This document shows, piece after piece, positions 22,618-34,700 of a stretch of DNA of 64,000 nt. Where the stretch lies: assembly GCA_026874595.1 (NCBI GenBank), contig CM049308.1:14653501-14717500 (forward strand), written 5' to 3'. The position numbers were made by a program, and so were the translations under genes. This stretch comes from Sipunculus nudus (taxonomy: Eukaryota; Annelida; Sipuncula; Golfingiida; Sipunculidae). Within the stretch, counting starts at the first letter, position 1. Each line of letters starts with the position of its first letter. Under the pieces are notes generated by a model that saw only the letters and a list, made by a program, of their open reading frames with translations, had not been told where the DNA came from and did not search any database.

Positions 22618-22859
22618 ATTCCATATGTGTTTTAATATACCGTTATATGTTTATATACATTCGGTTAGTTGGCATTAGTTGCTTCAGCCTTTACCTCTGC
22701 GCCTGCGCACACAGAGTTCTGGGTTCCCTGTTATTCAGGTATATGTCGTATCGGACAAATGATGTCAAGAGTCTCAACATGCACCTAATAAAACAATACG
22801 ATCACTTCAAATTGACATGTATGGCAACACGCAATAAACCCGTGCTGAGCTACAGTTAA
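22618..22859 (+). CDS. Candidate conserved exon or small ORF, unit A copy
   Basis: After a long polypyrimidine tract and CAG acceptor, an open frame of 80 codons begins NSICVLIYRY and ends with a conserved tail containing MSYRTNDVKSLNMHLIKQYD, stopping at 22857-22859. The duplicate copy (56004-56216) keeps the same frame although it differs by a 30-base (10-codon) indel. The last ~115 bases differ at only a few positions. The preserved frame hints at coding use. The family is unknown, and the whole neighbourhood is also well conserved, so chance is possible. Confidence 0.3.
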
Positions 22860-23052
22860 CACGGTGATAAAGAAGAGATTCATTAAACCGCATACACGTT
22901 CATGCCGCCATAGGGGACCTCAAATTAACAAGTATATTTTAACATTCAAAAAGTTGAGAAATTTTCTTTAACTGCTGGCGGTTTCAGATATATTGATATA
23001 TCGGTGAAAGTTCAGAATATGTGAATATGAAAAACGTACACTGGATTTTATC

Positions 23053-23640
23053 ATTATCTCAGGAAAGAGGGGTCTGACCTGCGGTGACTTGATAGCTTGT
23101 GATGTTTACATCCAAATGTAAACAAATTAATGTTGGTTTGTATAAGAGAATACTGTATGTCCTAACAATAATTGTGTGATGCTTGCCTCCTTTGTGATGA
23201 TATCTCAGGAAAGGGAGGTTTAACAGGGGGACCTGATAGCTTGTGAAGTTCACATCCATTTGTGATGTTTGCTATGCATGAAAGACTATTACTGTATGGT
23301 CATTCAATAAAATTGTGATGTTTGCATCCATTTGTGATGGCATCTGAGGAAAGAGGGGTCCGGCTGCGGTGACTTGGTAGCTTGTGATGTTTACTTCCAT
23401 TTCTGATGTTTGTTATGCATAAAACACTGCCGTTTGGTCATTCAATAAAATTGTGATGTTTGCATCCATTTGTGATGGTATCTTAGAAAAGGGGGGTCTG
23501 ACTGCGGTGACTTGGTAGCTTGTGATGTTAAATCCATTTGTGATGTTTGCTATGCATAAAAGGCTACTGTATGGTCATTCAGTAAAATGGTGATGTTTGC
23601 ATCCATTTGTGATGGCATCTGAGACATGAGAGGGTCCTGC
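23053..23640. repeat. Minisatellite, about 140-bp period, four to five copies
   Basis: Repeating blocks begin with ATCTCAGGAAAGAGGGGTC or a variant at about 23055, 23200, 23340, 23480 and 23615. Within each, TTTGTGATGTTTGC-like phrases recur. It starts where homology to unit B stops. Confidence 0.85.
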
Positions 23641-23797
23641 ATATTTCATGTAGCCCATAAAAGTACTCAGGCAACTCCAAATATGAGTATTGTGTATATT
23701 TCTAAAATATTTTATTATGATACACAAAAAAATTAACTGTTGCCACATTTCAATATGTAAGGTGTTTATAAAAAGAAAATATTCTCATAATCAATTT

Positions 23798-23828
23798 CAG
23801 ATGAGTGCCGTGACCCACAGGTCCCTTA
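23798..23828 (+). mobile_element. Isolated Helentron-like 3' terminus
   Basis: CAGATGAGTGCCGTGACCCA followed by CAGGTCCCTTA matches the tail CAGCTGAGCGCCGTGACCCA plus TGGGTCCCTTGT of the elements at 30441 and 41420. No matching head was found to its left, so it is likely a truncated copy. Confidence 0.5.
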
Positions 23829-24681
23829 TTTTACCTTCTCGTCATTTTAATCATATGCTAGCTGCACCACACAAAAAATACTAAATATTGAATTTACAGG
23901 ATCATGCATGCAAAAGTGATCCATTTCCCTCATATAAAGTCTTCTTGACGCCAACGTGTTTTAATTTAAATAAAAAACATAGGCGTGAATGGTATATGAA
24001 GCATGAAACAAATATATTGTGCAGGAGGCAATGGATATAGCATTTTCACACTTACATGAACTTTAACATGTAATTATCAACTCAATATGAACATTAACAA
24101 TTTATGGAACACTAAATGGAATTCAAGGATATAATTACACATCGTCATTTAAATTGTGATATTCCAAAGCAGACCCGTATTGATTAAGGTGATCAGTTGA
24201 CATATTTAGCACTAATTATTTTCTACCATTCTCATGAATATGACGTACATTATATGTCAATCCCTTGCATCTACAAAATGCAAAATACTGACCTTCATTA
24301 CTAGAGACACTGGATATTGATTCGTACATAACAAATTTAGAAACAAAGTCCCATAAGAAATCCCTCCCTCAACCTGTCAACAAACTGCAGGTTAATCATA
24401 AGCTGCAACCCCTTCTGCCCCCCCCCACCCGGGGGCAAAAGGTTTGTGTGTGTGTGTGTGGGGGGGGGGGCAGGACAAGACTATAGACTATGTAGATGTA
24501 TGCAATCGGGGGAGGCTTTTATATGCATGCTTGAAACCTATATGCCTCACGTGTTCAAGGCTATAAAGTTGCCTGTGCGGTCGGAACTGCGACTGATTTG
24601 TAACTCCATGTTACTATATCGACCCTTGATAATCTGTGCAGTTATATGGGACAAAGTCGTGTTGGCTTTGATAATGAACAT
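23829..24681. other. No gene seen
   Basis: AT-rich spacer. A poly-C run (24418-24425) and a (TG)n/poly-G stretch (24441-24470) are the only marked features. Confidence 0.5.
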
Positions 24682-24875
24682 CAGGGGCGGTTCCAAGATT
24701 TAGGAAAAGGGGGGTCCAACCTAGGAGGACAAATGAAAATCCTAAAAAAAAAAGGTCATCAGGTCTAGAAAAGGGGGGTCCAGGCCGCAAAATTACGTCT
24801 AATTTCGGGTGAAAAAAAGGGGGGGGGGGGTCCGGACCCGCTTGACCCCCCCCCCCCCCCCTGGATCTGCTTCTG
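24682..24875. mobile_element. Short TIR element with CAGGGGCGG... ends
   Basis: Left end CAGGGGCGGTTCCAAGATTT and right end CTGGATCTGCTTCTG are imperfect inverted copies of a CAGGGGCGGATCCAG terminus. The element is flanked by the 5-bp direct repeat AACAT. The interior is G-rich on the left and C-rich on the right. Related ends are at 45149, 48228 and 57339. Confidence 0.65.
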
Positions 24876-25320
24876 AACATCTCGTGTGACATGCAGTGTA
24901 AGCCGGTTAAAAATGCTCGGCAGTTAGTGTAATATCCTTAGAACTGTTTGTCCTGTACCATGACTGAGACTAGCTCCGCTTTCGAATGACTGAAAGGAAA
25001 TTCAACTCGTGACCACGACAGCAAAATATACTGTCTCTGTCTATATTTTCCCTGTGAGTTTATTTCCTAGTTCACGGTGGAACGGTCAGTGAAATAATAG
25101 GTCATCTGGCTTTCTCATTTGCATCAGCTCAGCGAACAGAGTGGATATAGCGCTTCATATAGCTCATATAGTCGTATAGTGGTACATGGAGCTGGATAAG
25201 TTCAAACGCGGTCATAACTGAAGAGCCTTGTTTGTAAACCTACCCTCAAACCATTCAGTAAATGTTCAAAGGACGTCTGCTTAGATGAGGTATGCCGTTC
25301 TGATCGATCTTTTATTGCTT
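24876..25320. other. No gene seen
   Basis: Spacer between a TIR element and a Helentron-like element. I see no coding potential or repeats. Confidence 0.5.
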
Positions 25321-25321
25321 T

Positions 25322-27362
25322 TTAGCTCAGCTGACTGTAAGTCATCTGAGCTTTAGCGATCACTCTTTGTCCGTCGTCCGTCCGGTCATCCGGCCGTCTG
25401 TCCGTTAACAAGGCACAAATCGTGACCACTGGACCTGGAATCATCTCACTTTACATCCGGAGAGGTCCATGAAAAATCTCCTTGGAAACTTGGAATTAGG
25501 TCTCTGTTACCCATATCCTTTTTCTCTATTTTTGAGACCTTTAAAAATGTGGACATCTGTTAACAGGGCACAAATCATAAAGACTGGACCTAGAATCTTC
25601 ATTCTTAACATTCTGAGAGACCTATAAAAAGTCTACATTGAAACCAGAAATAGGTCTCTGTTACCCATATTCTTCGAGCTATGGGGCCCCAAAGTACCCC
25701 GCAGAATAGTGAAAAATTTCATACAAAAACTTCAATATCTCATTAACTACATCACTGATGGTCATGATTTTTGGCATACATATTGATCATGAGATGTTCC
25801 ATCAGTTCCTGCAGACTGGTGGTGCCACCTGTATTTTTTTATTTTTTACGAATTTTTTTCTCTATTTTTGAGACCTTTAAAAATGTGGACATCTGTTAAC
25901 AAGGCACAAATCGTAAAGACTGGATCTGGAATCTTCATTCTTGACATTCTGAGAGACCTATGAAAAGTTTCCATGGAAACCAGAAATTAGGTCTCTGTTA
26001 CCCATATCCTTCGAGCTATGGGGCCCCAAAGTCCCCCCAGAATTGTCAAAAATTTCATTAAAAAAAACAATATCTCATTAACTGATGGTCATGATTATTG
26101 ACATACATATTGATCATGAGATGTTTCATCAGTTTCTGCAGACTGGTGGCGCCACCTGTATTTTTCAAAATTTTACAATTTTTTTCTCTATTTTTGAGAC
26201 CTTTGCGGATCTAGTTATCTGTCAACAGGGTTCAAATTGTAACGACTGGACCTAGAATCTTCATCCTTGACACGCAGGATTACCCATGAAAAGTCTCCAT
26301 GGACACCTGAAATTAGGTTTCTGTTACCCATATCCTGTGAGCTATGGCACTCCATAGTACAGCTCAGAATAATGAAAAATTTGATACAAAAGTTGAAGTA
26401 TCTGAACAACTAATGCAGAGATCACCATAATTGTTTGTATGGATATTGATCATGGAGTTTTTCATCAGTTTCTGCAGCCTGGTGGCACCACATATATTTG
26501 TTCGGACTTTTTTCGAATTTTTTCTCTATTTTTGAGACCTTTAGAGATATGAACATCTGTTAACATGGCACAACTCATAACAACTGGACCTAGAATCTTC
26601 ATTCTTTACACACAGGGAGACCCATGAAAAAATCTCCATGGTAACCTGAAATTAGGTCTCTGTTACCCATATCCATTAAGCTGTATGGCTCCAAAATACC
26701 CCCCAGAATAATGAAAAATTTGATACAAAAACTCCAGTATCTCAATAACTACAACACTGATGCTCATGATTTTTGGCATACATATTGATCATGACATGTT
26801 TTATCAGTTTTAGCAGACTGGATATGCCACCTCTATTTTTTTCAAATTTTTACGAATTATTTTCTCTTTTTTTTGAGACCTTTAAAGATATGGTTATCTG
26901 TCAACAGGGTACATATCGTAACATCTGGACCTAGAATCTTCATTCTTGTCATGCAAGGAGGTCCATGAAAAGTGTCTGTGGAAACCTGAAATTAGGTCTC
27001 TGTTACCCATATTCTTCAAGCAATAGGACTCCAAAGTATCCCTCAGAATAATGGAAAATTTGATACAAAAGCTGAAGTATCTGAACAACTAATCCAGAGA
27101 CCACCATGCTTCTTTGCATGGATATTGACCATTAAGTGTTTTTATTAGTTTCTGCAGACTGGTGGAGCCACCTGTATTTTTTTTAAAGTTTACGCATTTT
27201 TCTCTATTTTTGAGATATATTAATACAGACACAATCTCATCCTGTTGGTTAATATGTTTGATGCTTCAGTTGAATGATTATATACTACCATTCAGATGAT
27301 AAGATTTCCTTTTGCAAATCTCTTCCCAGTCAGCTGAGCGTCATGACCCATGGGTCACTTGT
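25322..27362 (+). mobile_element. Helentron-like element with five ~335-bp repeats
   Basis: Head TTAGCTCAGCTGACTGTAAG. The inverted partner near the 3' end is GTCAGCTGAGC (27329-27339), an exact inverse of GCTCAGCTGAC at 25325-25335. The perfect palindrome TGACCCATGGGTCA (27344-27357) and CTTGT close the element. The core has monomers marked at about 25811, 26140, 26480, 26815 and 27157. It lies in a T-rich target. Same family as 5466-8748 and 36892-39123. Confidence 0.82.
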
Positions 27363-27830
27363 TTTTACTATTTAACTGTTCAAAGAGAAAAACCCTGCAG
27401 TATCGCTAGATTAAAATCTTATTCATTCTAAATGTGTATCTTACATGTGAAAGAAATAGTGACCTTTAATATAAATGAAGTATCTAAAAAGGGCAGATAA
27501 AGTATGTGGATAACATTGTTTCGTGGTCATGATTTCCATCATTCAGTCCACGCAAAATATATTAAGCGCCCCCTTGTGTCAGCTGAGTGAACTAGTTATA
27601 GTGCAGCGCCATCGTGTGTCTATTGAACATACTATACTGTGACCATTCACTGTACAACGCCATTTCTTTCACAAATGTTGCGAACGGAAATTTTTGCGGT
27701 TGGCTGCTCAGTGGTAAAGATTTTCTGAATAATGGGACACAGGTGTAATCACGTGAAGTGGATGGATTTCCACTGATTACGTTATAAAGTCTTCAGCATC
27801 TGTTTCTATGAAGTCGTCACAGCCAGTTAT
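27363..27830. other. No gene seen
   Basis: Spacer with no recognised gene or repeat. Confidence 0.45.
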
Positions 27831-28469
27831 AGTCCGTTTCATCCCCTCATGTCCACCTTTTTTTTGCTATGAAAATTTTTATTAGTTACATTTCAAGGGA
27901 AACAATAATAGTGGGGAGCAGAGGATTAAAGGACCTAATTTTCAACATGGTAAATTAATACCTACCTTACACCGTATTTAAGAAACAGAATTATTTGAAA
28001 ATATGAGAAATGAGTCTACATTTTACAACATATCAGACCGATTTATGGCGGTCAAGGTCTTTGGTCACATGCAAAAACAGCCTTAGTCTCTCCAACAGAC
28101 GCCAGGTGCCGCTACCGCTCTTGCACCAGTACTGGTGCAAGAGCGGTAGCGGCACCTGGCGTCTGTTGGAGAGACTAAAACAGCCTCAACTGACAGCTGC
28201 TGATTGGATGATCTCATGTAAACACTCTAAAAAATATCACCAGCTAAAATAAAGATGGCTACTCATGGAGGGAAACATCATATCTGCCAGATCATGGTGA
28301 AGAGATTAAATTATTGTGAAACATAAACGGTGGATTTATTGTAAAATTGTTAATTACCATATTAGGTTGTCACTTCCATATTTTATTTTCTTGGGCATTA
28401 TTAAAAAATATAAAGTTTTGAGAAAATCATCAACAAAAAACAGGTGGACAGCAGGTGGTGAAACGGACT
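27831..28469. mobile_element. MITE-like element with ~34-bp imperfect TIRs
   Basis: The left end AGTCCGTTTCATCCCCTCAT then GTCCACCTTTTTTT is inverted at the right end (28440-28469, ending GGTGAAACGGACT). TTA lies next to both ends, compatible with a PIF/Harbinger-type target, which is an inference. The interior contains the perfect palindrome at 28083-28178 and no transposase. Confidence 0.6.
28083..28178. repeat. Perfect 96-bp palindrome
   Basis: Two 48-base arms with no spacer, centred at 28130/28131 (ACCAGT|ACTGGT). The arms begin TTAGTCTCTCCAACAGACGC and are GC-richer than their surroundings. A direct repeat AAACAGCCT flanks the palindrome on both sides, like a 9-bp target duplication. 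An 80-codon frame running through it is a by-product. Confidence 0.95.
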
Positions 28470-28532
28470 TTAACACTAATCACTATCCCAATTAGCACGT
28501 TTTCCACTTAAAAAAAAAACATTTTTTAATTT

Positions 28533-30471
28533 TTAGCTCAGCTGACTATAATTCATCTGAGCTATACTGGTGGTCCATTGTCCGTCGTCCGTCCGTTAAC
28601 AGGGCACGTTTTGAAACCATCGGACCTACGATTCTAAAATTTTGCATACCAGTAGATGTCCCCAAAATCTCCTACCATACCGAAAATTGGGTCATTAGGA
28701 CATCGTTCCTTCGAGATATAATTATTAAGGAAAAACCTCTGTTTTCCATAAAAAAAAACCATTGTTACACTTCAAGGCTGCCTAATATCAAAACCACTGA
28801 TCTGTTTTTGATTGTATCCAGTATTCATATTCTTCCATACATTTTCTACAAACATACAAAAAATTAGATCAGTGGTGGGTATTATTTTGAAGTTAAGGGC
28901 CAAAATATAATGCAATTTTTAAAAAATCGGGAAATATATTACTCACCTAACATGAGAATTGCTGAAGCTAGAGACTTTTTTTTCAGGAATATAACTTTAT
29001 TTAATCAAGATTCAATTGTTTACCCAAAATTAGATATGAATTTTGCAAATTTTTCAAGTTATTAGCATAAATAAAAAATCAATACCTTAAATTTAGTCCA
29101 ACTTTGGCATTGGCACTTTTTAACCTGTAAGCACTGTTGATTTAATTTTCACAGCATATATACATAAAGATTTAATCTTTTAAAATCTGAAATTTCAAAG
29201 GAATTGATTGAAAAGAGTAGCTTTTATTCAAGTTTTCATACACCATGTCAAGTGTTGTTTACATCTAGCCCACCTAGTAGTACAGCCTTCACTTGCATTA
29301 TGTAACCCACCCAAGGCAGCTTTCCTTGGCTCAGCATAGCGACTACCAGCAGGCTTCCCCTCTGCCCTGCACTCCCCCCCCCCCAGATGGTGCATAAACT
29401 AGATGAATGTTATTATTTTCTGTATTTGATTCATTCTTATTCTAGGCTATGCTACATTTTAGATTTTGTATTGTACCACAAGGGTTACAATGATTAAAGT
29501 GCACATTTAATTGTGTCCACAAAGTGGTGTATTGCTATGAAAGTGTGGATGTTCATCAGATAAGTAACTCCTTACTTCAGAAGAGTAAAAAATTTACCAG
29601 GTGTGAAATTGACTATTAATTCCAGTAATTAATTAAAGCTGAGATAGTAATTAGCACAATGATATTGTTTGTCCCTCATTCAACCAACAGTGTGTATACT
29701 TTATTTGAAAAGATGTTTTTATTTTATCAAATTTACTGAATCTTTTATTTTATCTCGATGAATAGAATTAAGCATGTACTGAAAACTCCAATGTGCAAAA
29801 CTTTTTAATAGTGATTCAAGGAATAATCTTGTAGATGCCATGTTGTGGCATTATTTCCTTTTAAATTCAGCTTAAACATTTGTGATTTAAAAATAATAAA
29901 ATATATGTGTATGCATAATATGACCCAATATGAGCTACACTCTGGATATATAATGATTGCAACTTTGGCAACATTCTAATATTTTAACTTATTTTCAGTT
30001 TTTTTTTACTCTGGATATATAATGATTGCAACTTTTGCAACAATTCTAATATTTTTTCACTAATATTTTCATTTTTTTTTTATTAAAAATTTATAAACTT
30101 GTAAATAAAAAAAATGATTCAGATAAAAACTTTTAATGGAAAAAAGGATATGCTAAAAAAATAGGCTTATATATAAACATAAATGCATTATTCCCTTGAA
30201 ATTGAAATAAAGGTATTAGTTCATCTGTAAATTTCATATGCATCACAGTATCTCAAAACTTTTACTGTTTTTCTTCATGACAGTCTTGTCAGAGTATTAG
30301 TTTGCAATCATATATTTAGAACTTTACTATAATCAAGTAGGAGGGCCCCTTTCCTCTTAGCTTCTCATATTCTTATATAAATGAAAAACATTACAATAGA
30401 ATATTTTGCATATTTTGCATTTGCAAAAATTTCAAATTTCAGCTGAGCGCCGTGACCCATGGGTCCCTTGT
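28533..30471 (+). mobile_element. Helentron-like element, uninterrupted copy
   Basis: Head TTAGCTCAGCTGACTATAAT, tail CAGCTGAGCGCCGTGACCCA then TGGGTCCCTTGT. It lacks the 335-bp array and has a unique AT-rich body. Its body provides the empty-site sequence for the nested insertions at 5466 and 36892. A short internal duplication of TCTGGATATATAATGATTGC lies at about 29940-30050. It has no coding capacity. Confidence 0.72.
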
Positions 30472-30624
30472 TCATTTAGCTAGAGCACAATAGGCTACTC
30501 AGATATATAAATAAAAACTAGGTCATGCTGACCTTATTTTAAATGCATTTAAATTTGGGAATGAAGCTGTAACATGCAAAACAAGTTTATTGACTGAGAG
30601 AATTATGTTCTGCATTGAGGCTTA

Positions 30625-31004
30625 TAATTATTACTTATCTGACATTTTCCTATCGTTTTTCACACTATATGGTCAGTCTCTTTATTATTTACTTAATATT
30701 TGAGATAGGCCTGCAAGGAGCCTCTGTTGTTAGGCTGGACAGCCATGGCACATCAGTTTCAGGCTAAATTTGAAGTACATGCATAATTGGCTAAACCTTT
30801 GTTGCATCAGCGGTGTCACCATCTGAAGACTCCAGTAGCAGACATATAAACCAATCAGAAAGCACGTCCTCGGTTGCTATGCCATGGCTGTCAGACCTAA
30901 TGATGGGCTTCTTGCTTGCCTATCACAAATATTAGGTACATTATAAGCAGATGGACCTGTATAGTGTGAAATACGCCAGGAAAATGTCAGATAAGTAATA
31001 GTTA
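30625..31004. mobile_element. Foldback MITE with ~125-bp inverted repeats
   Basis: The left arm (30625-30750) begins TAATTATTACTTATCTGACA and ends GACAGCCATGGCA. The right arm (30880-31004) is its reverse complement with roughly 20% mismatches. A loop of about 130 bases separates them. It lies 500-880 bases upstream of the arylsulfatase B start codon. Confidence 0.8.
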
Positions 31005-31503
31005 AAAGGAAATGACCCAGAAAAGTAACAAATTTAACAAAAATCAACATATACAGGAATTCAAGCCCCTGTGTTTAAAAATTCAGCCATTTCACTAGAT
31101 GAAAAAATACTAATAGAATGTGTCAATTAACCTTAAATTATCATAATATATGAAGGGCTGAGTTTGTGGGGGGGGGGGGGGGGGAATACTTGGTTAAAGA
31201 GTAGTGTATAGCATACATAATTTTGTTGCAAACATGTACACAGTTACCATACACAGTATTAACAAGACCACACTTGTTTGAAATTTTCTACATATAGCTG
31301 TTAACTGCAGCAGTTCAAAATATGATACAAAATATGAAATAAGTTTATACAATTGCACCTTACATTAAGGATTTTTATTTAAAATTATACACACCAGTAA
31401 CACCATAGGTACAGCATTTGCTTTAGAAAGAAAGTTGTATTGTTAATGAATTGACTATTATTTTTTTTCAGTTTCCATGTTTACAGCTGAAAAATTATAA
31501 AGA
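31005..31503 (+). promoter_or_regulatory. Upstream region of arylsulfatase B
   Basis: Contains a G18-like homopolymer (31169-31186). TTATTTTTTTTCAG ending at 31471 is a good splice acceptor 32 bases before the ATG, so the transcript may have a non-coding first exon upstream. No TATA box can be assigned with confidence. Confidence 0.4.
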
Positions 31504-31762
31504 ATGAGGTACCTTGGGGTACTTTCAATATGTTTACTGGTTGTCATGGTGACTGTCTCAGGAGTAAGTCGGCCAGTCCTTGACAGGCCCAATATCATCC
31601 TGATAGTGGGAGATGACATGGGGTATGGAGACTTACAGGTATACGGTCACCCTACCCAGGAGCCGGGAGCGCTGGACAAGATGGCTTCAGAGGGCATCAG
31701 GTTTACTCAGTTCTACGCACCCGCGGTGCTTTGTACCCCAAGTAGGGCAGCTCTGATGACAG
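31504..31762 (+). CDS. Arylsulfatase copy B, exon 1
   Basis: Encodes the signal peptide ([20 protein letters not shown]) and the N-terminal sulfatase motifs [14 protein letters not shown] and [11 protein letters not shown]. The ATG at 31504 is the only one giving a signal peptide in frame. The donor is GTTTGT, leaving phase 1. No copy of this exon is visible next to copy A. Confidence 0.92.
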
Positions 31763-34700
31763 GTTTGTAATGTTATTATTATTATTATTTTACTAATTAT
31801 TATTATTATTACCGGTATTATAATAATTATTATATTTTCTTTTATTATTTTTGTTGTATTATTAACTGTATTATAATTAATATTATTATTATTGTTATCA
31901 TCCAATATTTATTTAACACTTGTTGAGTGTTTGAAAGTGCTTAACACTATACATTTTTTATGTAATACTGAACAAAATCCATTTGTATCAGTGATTGTCA
32001 GTACATAAATCACACAATAACTATTTCTTATGCAGTAGAAACAGATTAAATATTTAAAATACTAGGAGATTTAAACACTTTTGACAAGACAAGAGTACAT
32101 AAAAAAGTGAGAATTTATAAGAACTGAGATAGAGGATAAAAGTTTAAAAACAAATTTGAAAAAAGTTCACTTGTGTACAACTATCAACCAATATAGATTG
32201 TGACTGTAGTGGAGCTCTTGGCTCTTGGGAGTTCCTGGGTTTTTGAACTGGAGAACTGGGTTTTTGTTATCAGGCATGCTCCATCCTAGTCAGGGACATT
32301 GATGTTTATATCACTGGAGGACTGGAGATGACAAGTTGTGTTACAAGCACAACCAGTCTCTCCAGGAGGAATCAGTGGCATGCCATAGTGTTTTCAATAC
32401 CTAGGATAGTTTGCTGACAGGAAGGTGCCAATCTGGCACACCAAAAAAGGGAACCCATTCACGAGAAGCAGTTGGTAAAATTAGGTACCTAAAGTCCTTA
32501 AGAAGACATAGTCTTGCTGATAGAGTGTCAGGGCTTGTTAGCTTTGGTTAGGGCTGAAATGGGTTCAAATTTTGGCCTGAAATCCTCGATAATCATTACC
32601 TGACATGGGCCTGAGTACAGTTGCCACAACAACAGTGTAAAGGTATAAATGGACATTTGTTTACTTGTGGAAAATATGTATAAATTTATTTCTTGATTGC
32701 TTAAATTTTGGCAAGAAACAGGTATGTAATTATACCTGTATATGTAATTGATTTCTATGTAGCATAGACAACAAAATTTCATATCAGACCTCTGTTAAAT
32801 GTACAAGTACAGATTTAAATTCCTTTTAATCGACATATATAGACTATAAGTACCTGGTACATTTGCAGTAATAATACTAATATTCAGATGTGCATGTGCA
32901 CACGTTGGCACTGGAAATAGTCCAAATTTTAGACTTGAGCACTCGGCTAGTATTACCAAGATTCATATACTCCGTACTCCATTCAGCCCTAGATACCCAA
33001 CTATGAATGAAAGATATGTAGCCTGTTCCATCAATGATAATTAAACATCTCTGTACTCATATAAATCCAAAAATGATTGAAGGTTTGAGGTGACATATTA
33101 AAGATTGATATATACATTTGGCACAAATCAGCATCTTCACATTATCCAGCCTCTGGCTAGTGACAGCCTCCGGAGACCTTGATTCAGTGAGCTGTTCTAA
33201 TGAACCCTTAAAGAGGCCCAATCACCTTTCTGACCTTTATAAACTAAAGGTAATTACTTGGAGCTTTTATAACAATAGGCCAGAAAACAGGGATCTAACT
33301 ACACACCTCTGCTTGTTTTGTTTATATAAATGTGTTTATAATATGTGGGAGCCAGCCAAAATTAACAAAACAAATTCAACAAGGGCATCTGTTAGCAAGT
33401 CACTTAATTCCTTTTTCAAAAGGTAGGTGAATAGGCACCTATAATTTAAACTAGTCAGGAGACTTGCATACCCATGTTCTACATAGCTATTTAGAGACCA
33501 AACAGTGAGCATTGCCAGGAGTCTGGCAGTATGAGAATCTGACCACATGTAAAGCCATATAAACTTGTCACATTTCAGATACATATGTTCTTGTTCAGAC
33601 AGCATGTGAAATATATAGTTTACATTTGGTTCATTGGATTTGATTGGCAGTTGTGCTTTTACTCCAAACACTTACAGGTTTGTTCATTTTTTATGAAGTG
33701 ACCACCAGAGTAGCTCACTGAATCAAGGTCTCGGAAAACGTAGCTGCTAGAGGCTTTTTATTGTGAAGATGGCAGCTTATGTTTTGAGACCCACAACTAA
33801 GTTGTGGTGGTATCAATGAGGGCATCCACGCCATGTTGATGCCAGGGGACTGATATGATTACAAATGTGTGTGCCAAAATCAACATATTTTTATCATGCT
33901 ACTATACTGAGTTTGATTATCTAAAGCTATGGCAAGAATTTACAACAACAAAAAATAGAAAAATGCTGTCAGCAAGACTAGACCAACAAACTTAACAACA
34001 TTAAAAATAGTTCTTTATCAGCATCACATAGAAAATATTGTAACAGAGGCTGTGAGAGACTATCATGATATTTCAAGTAAAATTTAGTAAAATTTAGTGT
34101 AGTTGAAACACACATTTCTTTTGGCTCCTATAATTTCTTAACCAATCCTGTGCTGCTACCAGTGTTGGTAATTTAAAGAAATTTAAAAGACTTTTGTAAT
34201 AAAGTTAGCAATATTTTATCCATAATCACTTTGCTGATAATCAATATTAATGTTGCTGTCAAATGTTATCCCTAATATCACTTTATTGATACTCCACTGA
34301 TAATTGATATAAATTCTGTGTTTAAAAAGCTCTAGTGTTGTAAGAATCTCTTCAGGTGCTGCCTGGTCTTCCATCTTCAAGGGATTTAATCAACCATCTG
34401 TTTTTTGTAATATTCTTCTCAACAGAGCCGTCAAAGAGCTCTAAATAGGAATCATTAGCAATTACCTGTTAAAATCCATAGAAAATAAAGAAGGTCATTT
34501 AAAAAAGTTCCTCTGTTCAGTAGTTTTTTTTTAATATGCTGATGATGGATTTGTAGGGTTTTTTTCTATGTGCACTTATCTTATGTAGCTGATTCTAGAG
34601 TTCTCAGAATAATATTTTTCATTTTTTTTTAGTCAGTTGGCTTATTATTCAAACAAGAGACACCTCTGTAGATACAGTTGTGTACAGGTGGCCAGGCCAC

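Larger units (their letters stand above)
4798..23053 (+). repeat. Segmental duplication unit A
   Basis: This stretch is collinear with 31771-56427. Matching landmarks are the TTATTATT-rich start of intron 1, exons 2-6, introns, the 3' flank and a conserved block ending near 23053 (about 56427 in unit B). Outside insertions the copies look about 85-95% identical by eye. Insertions specific to unit A include 5245-9663, 10531-11990, 13480-14720 and 15935-16260. Confidence 0.85.

Noticed and set aside
28010-28252. 80-codon ORF across the palindrome
   Set aside because: Its length depends on the palindrome, whose two arms give open frames by symmetry.
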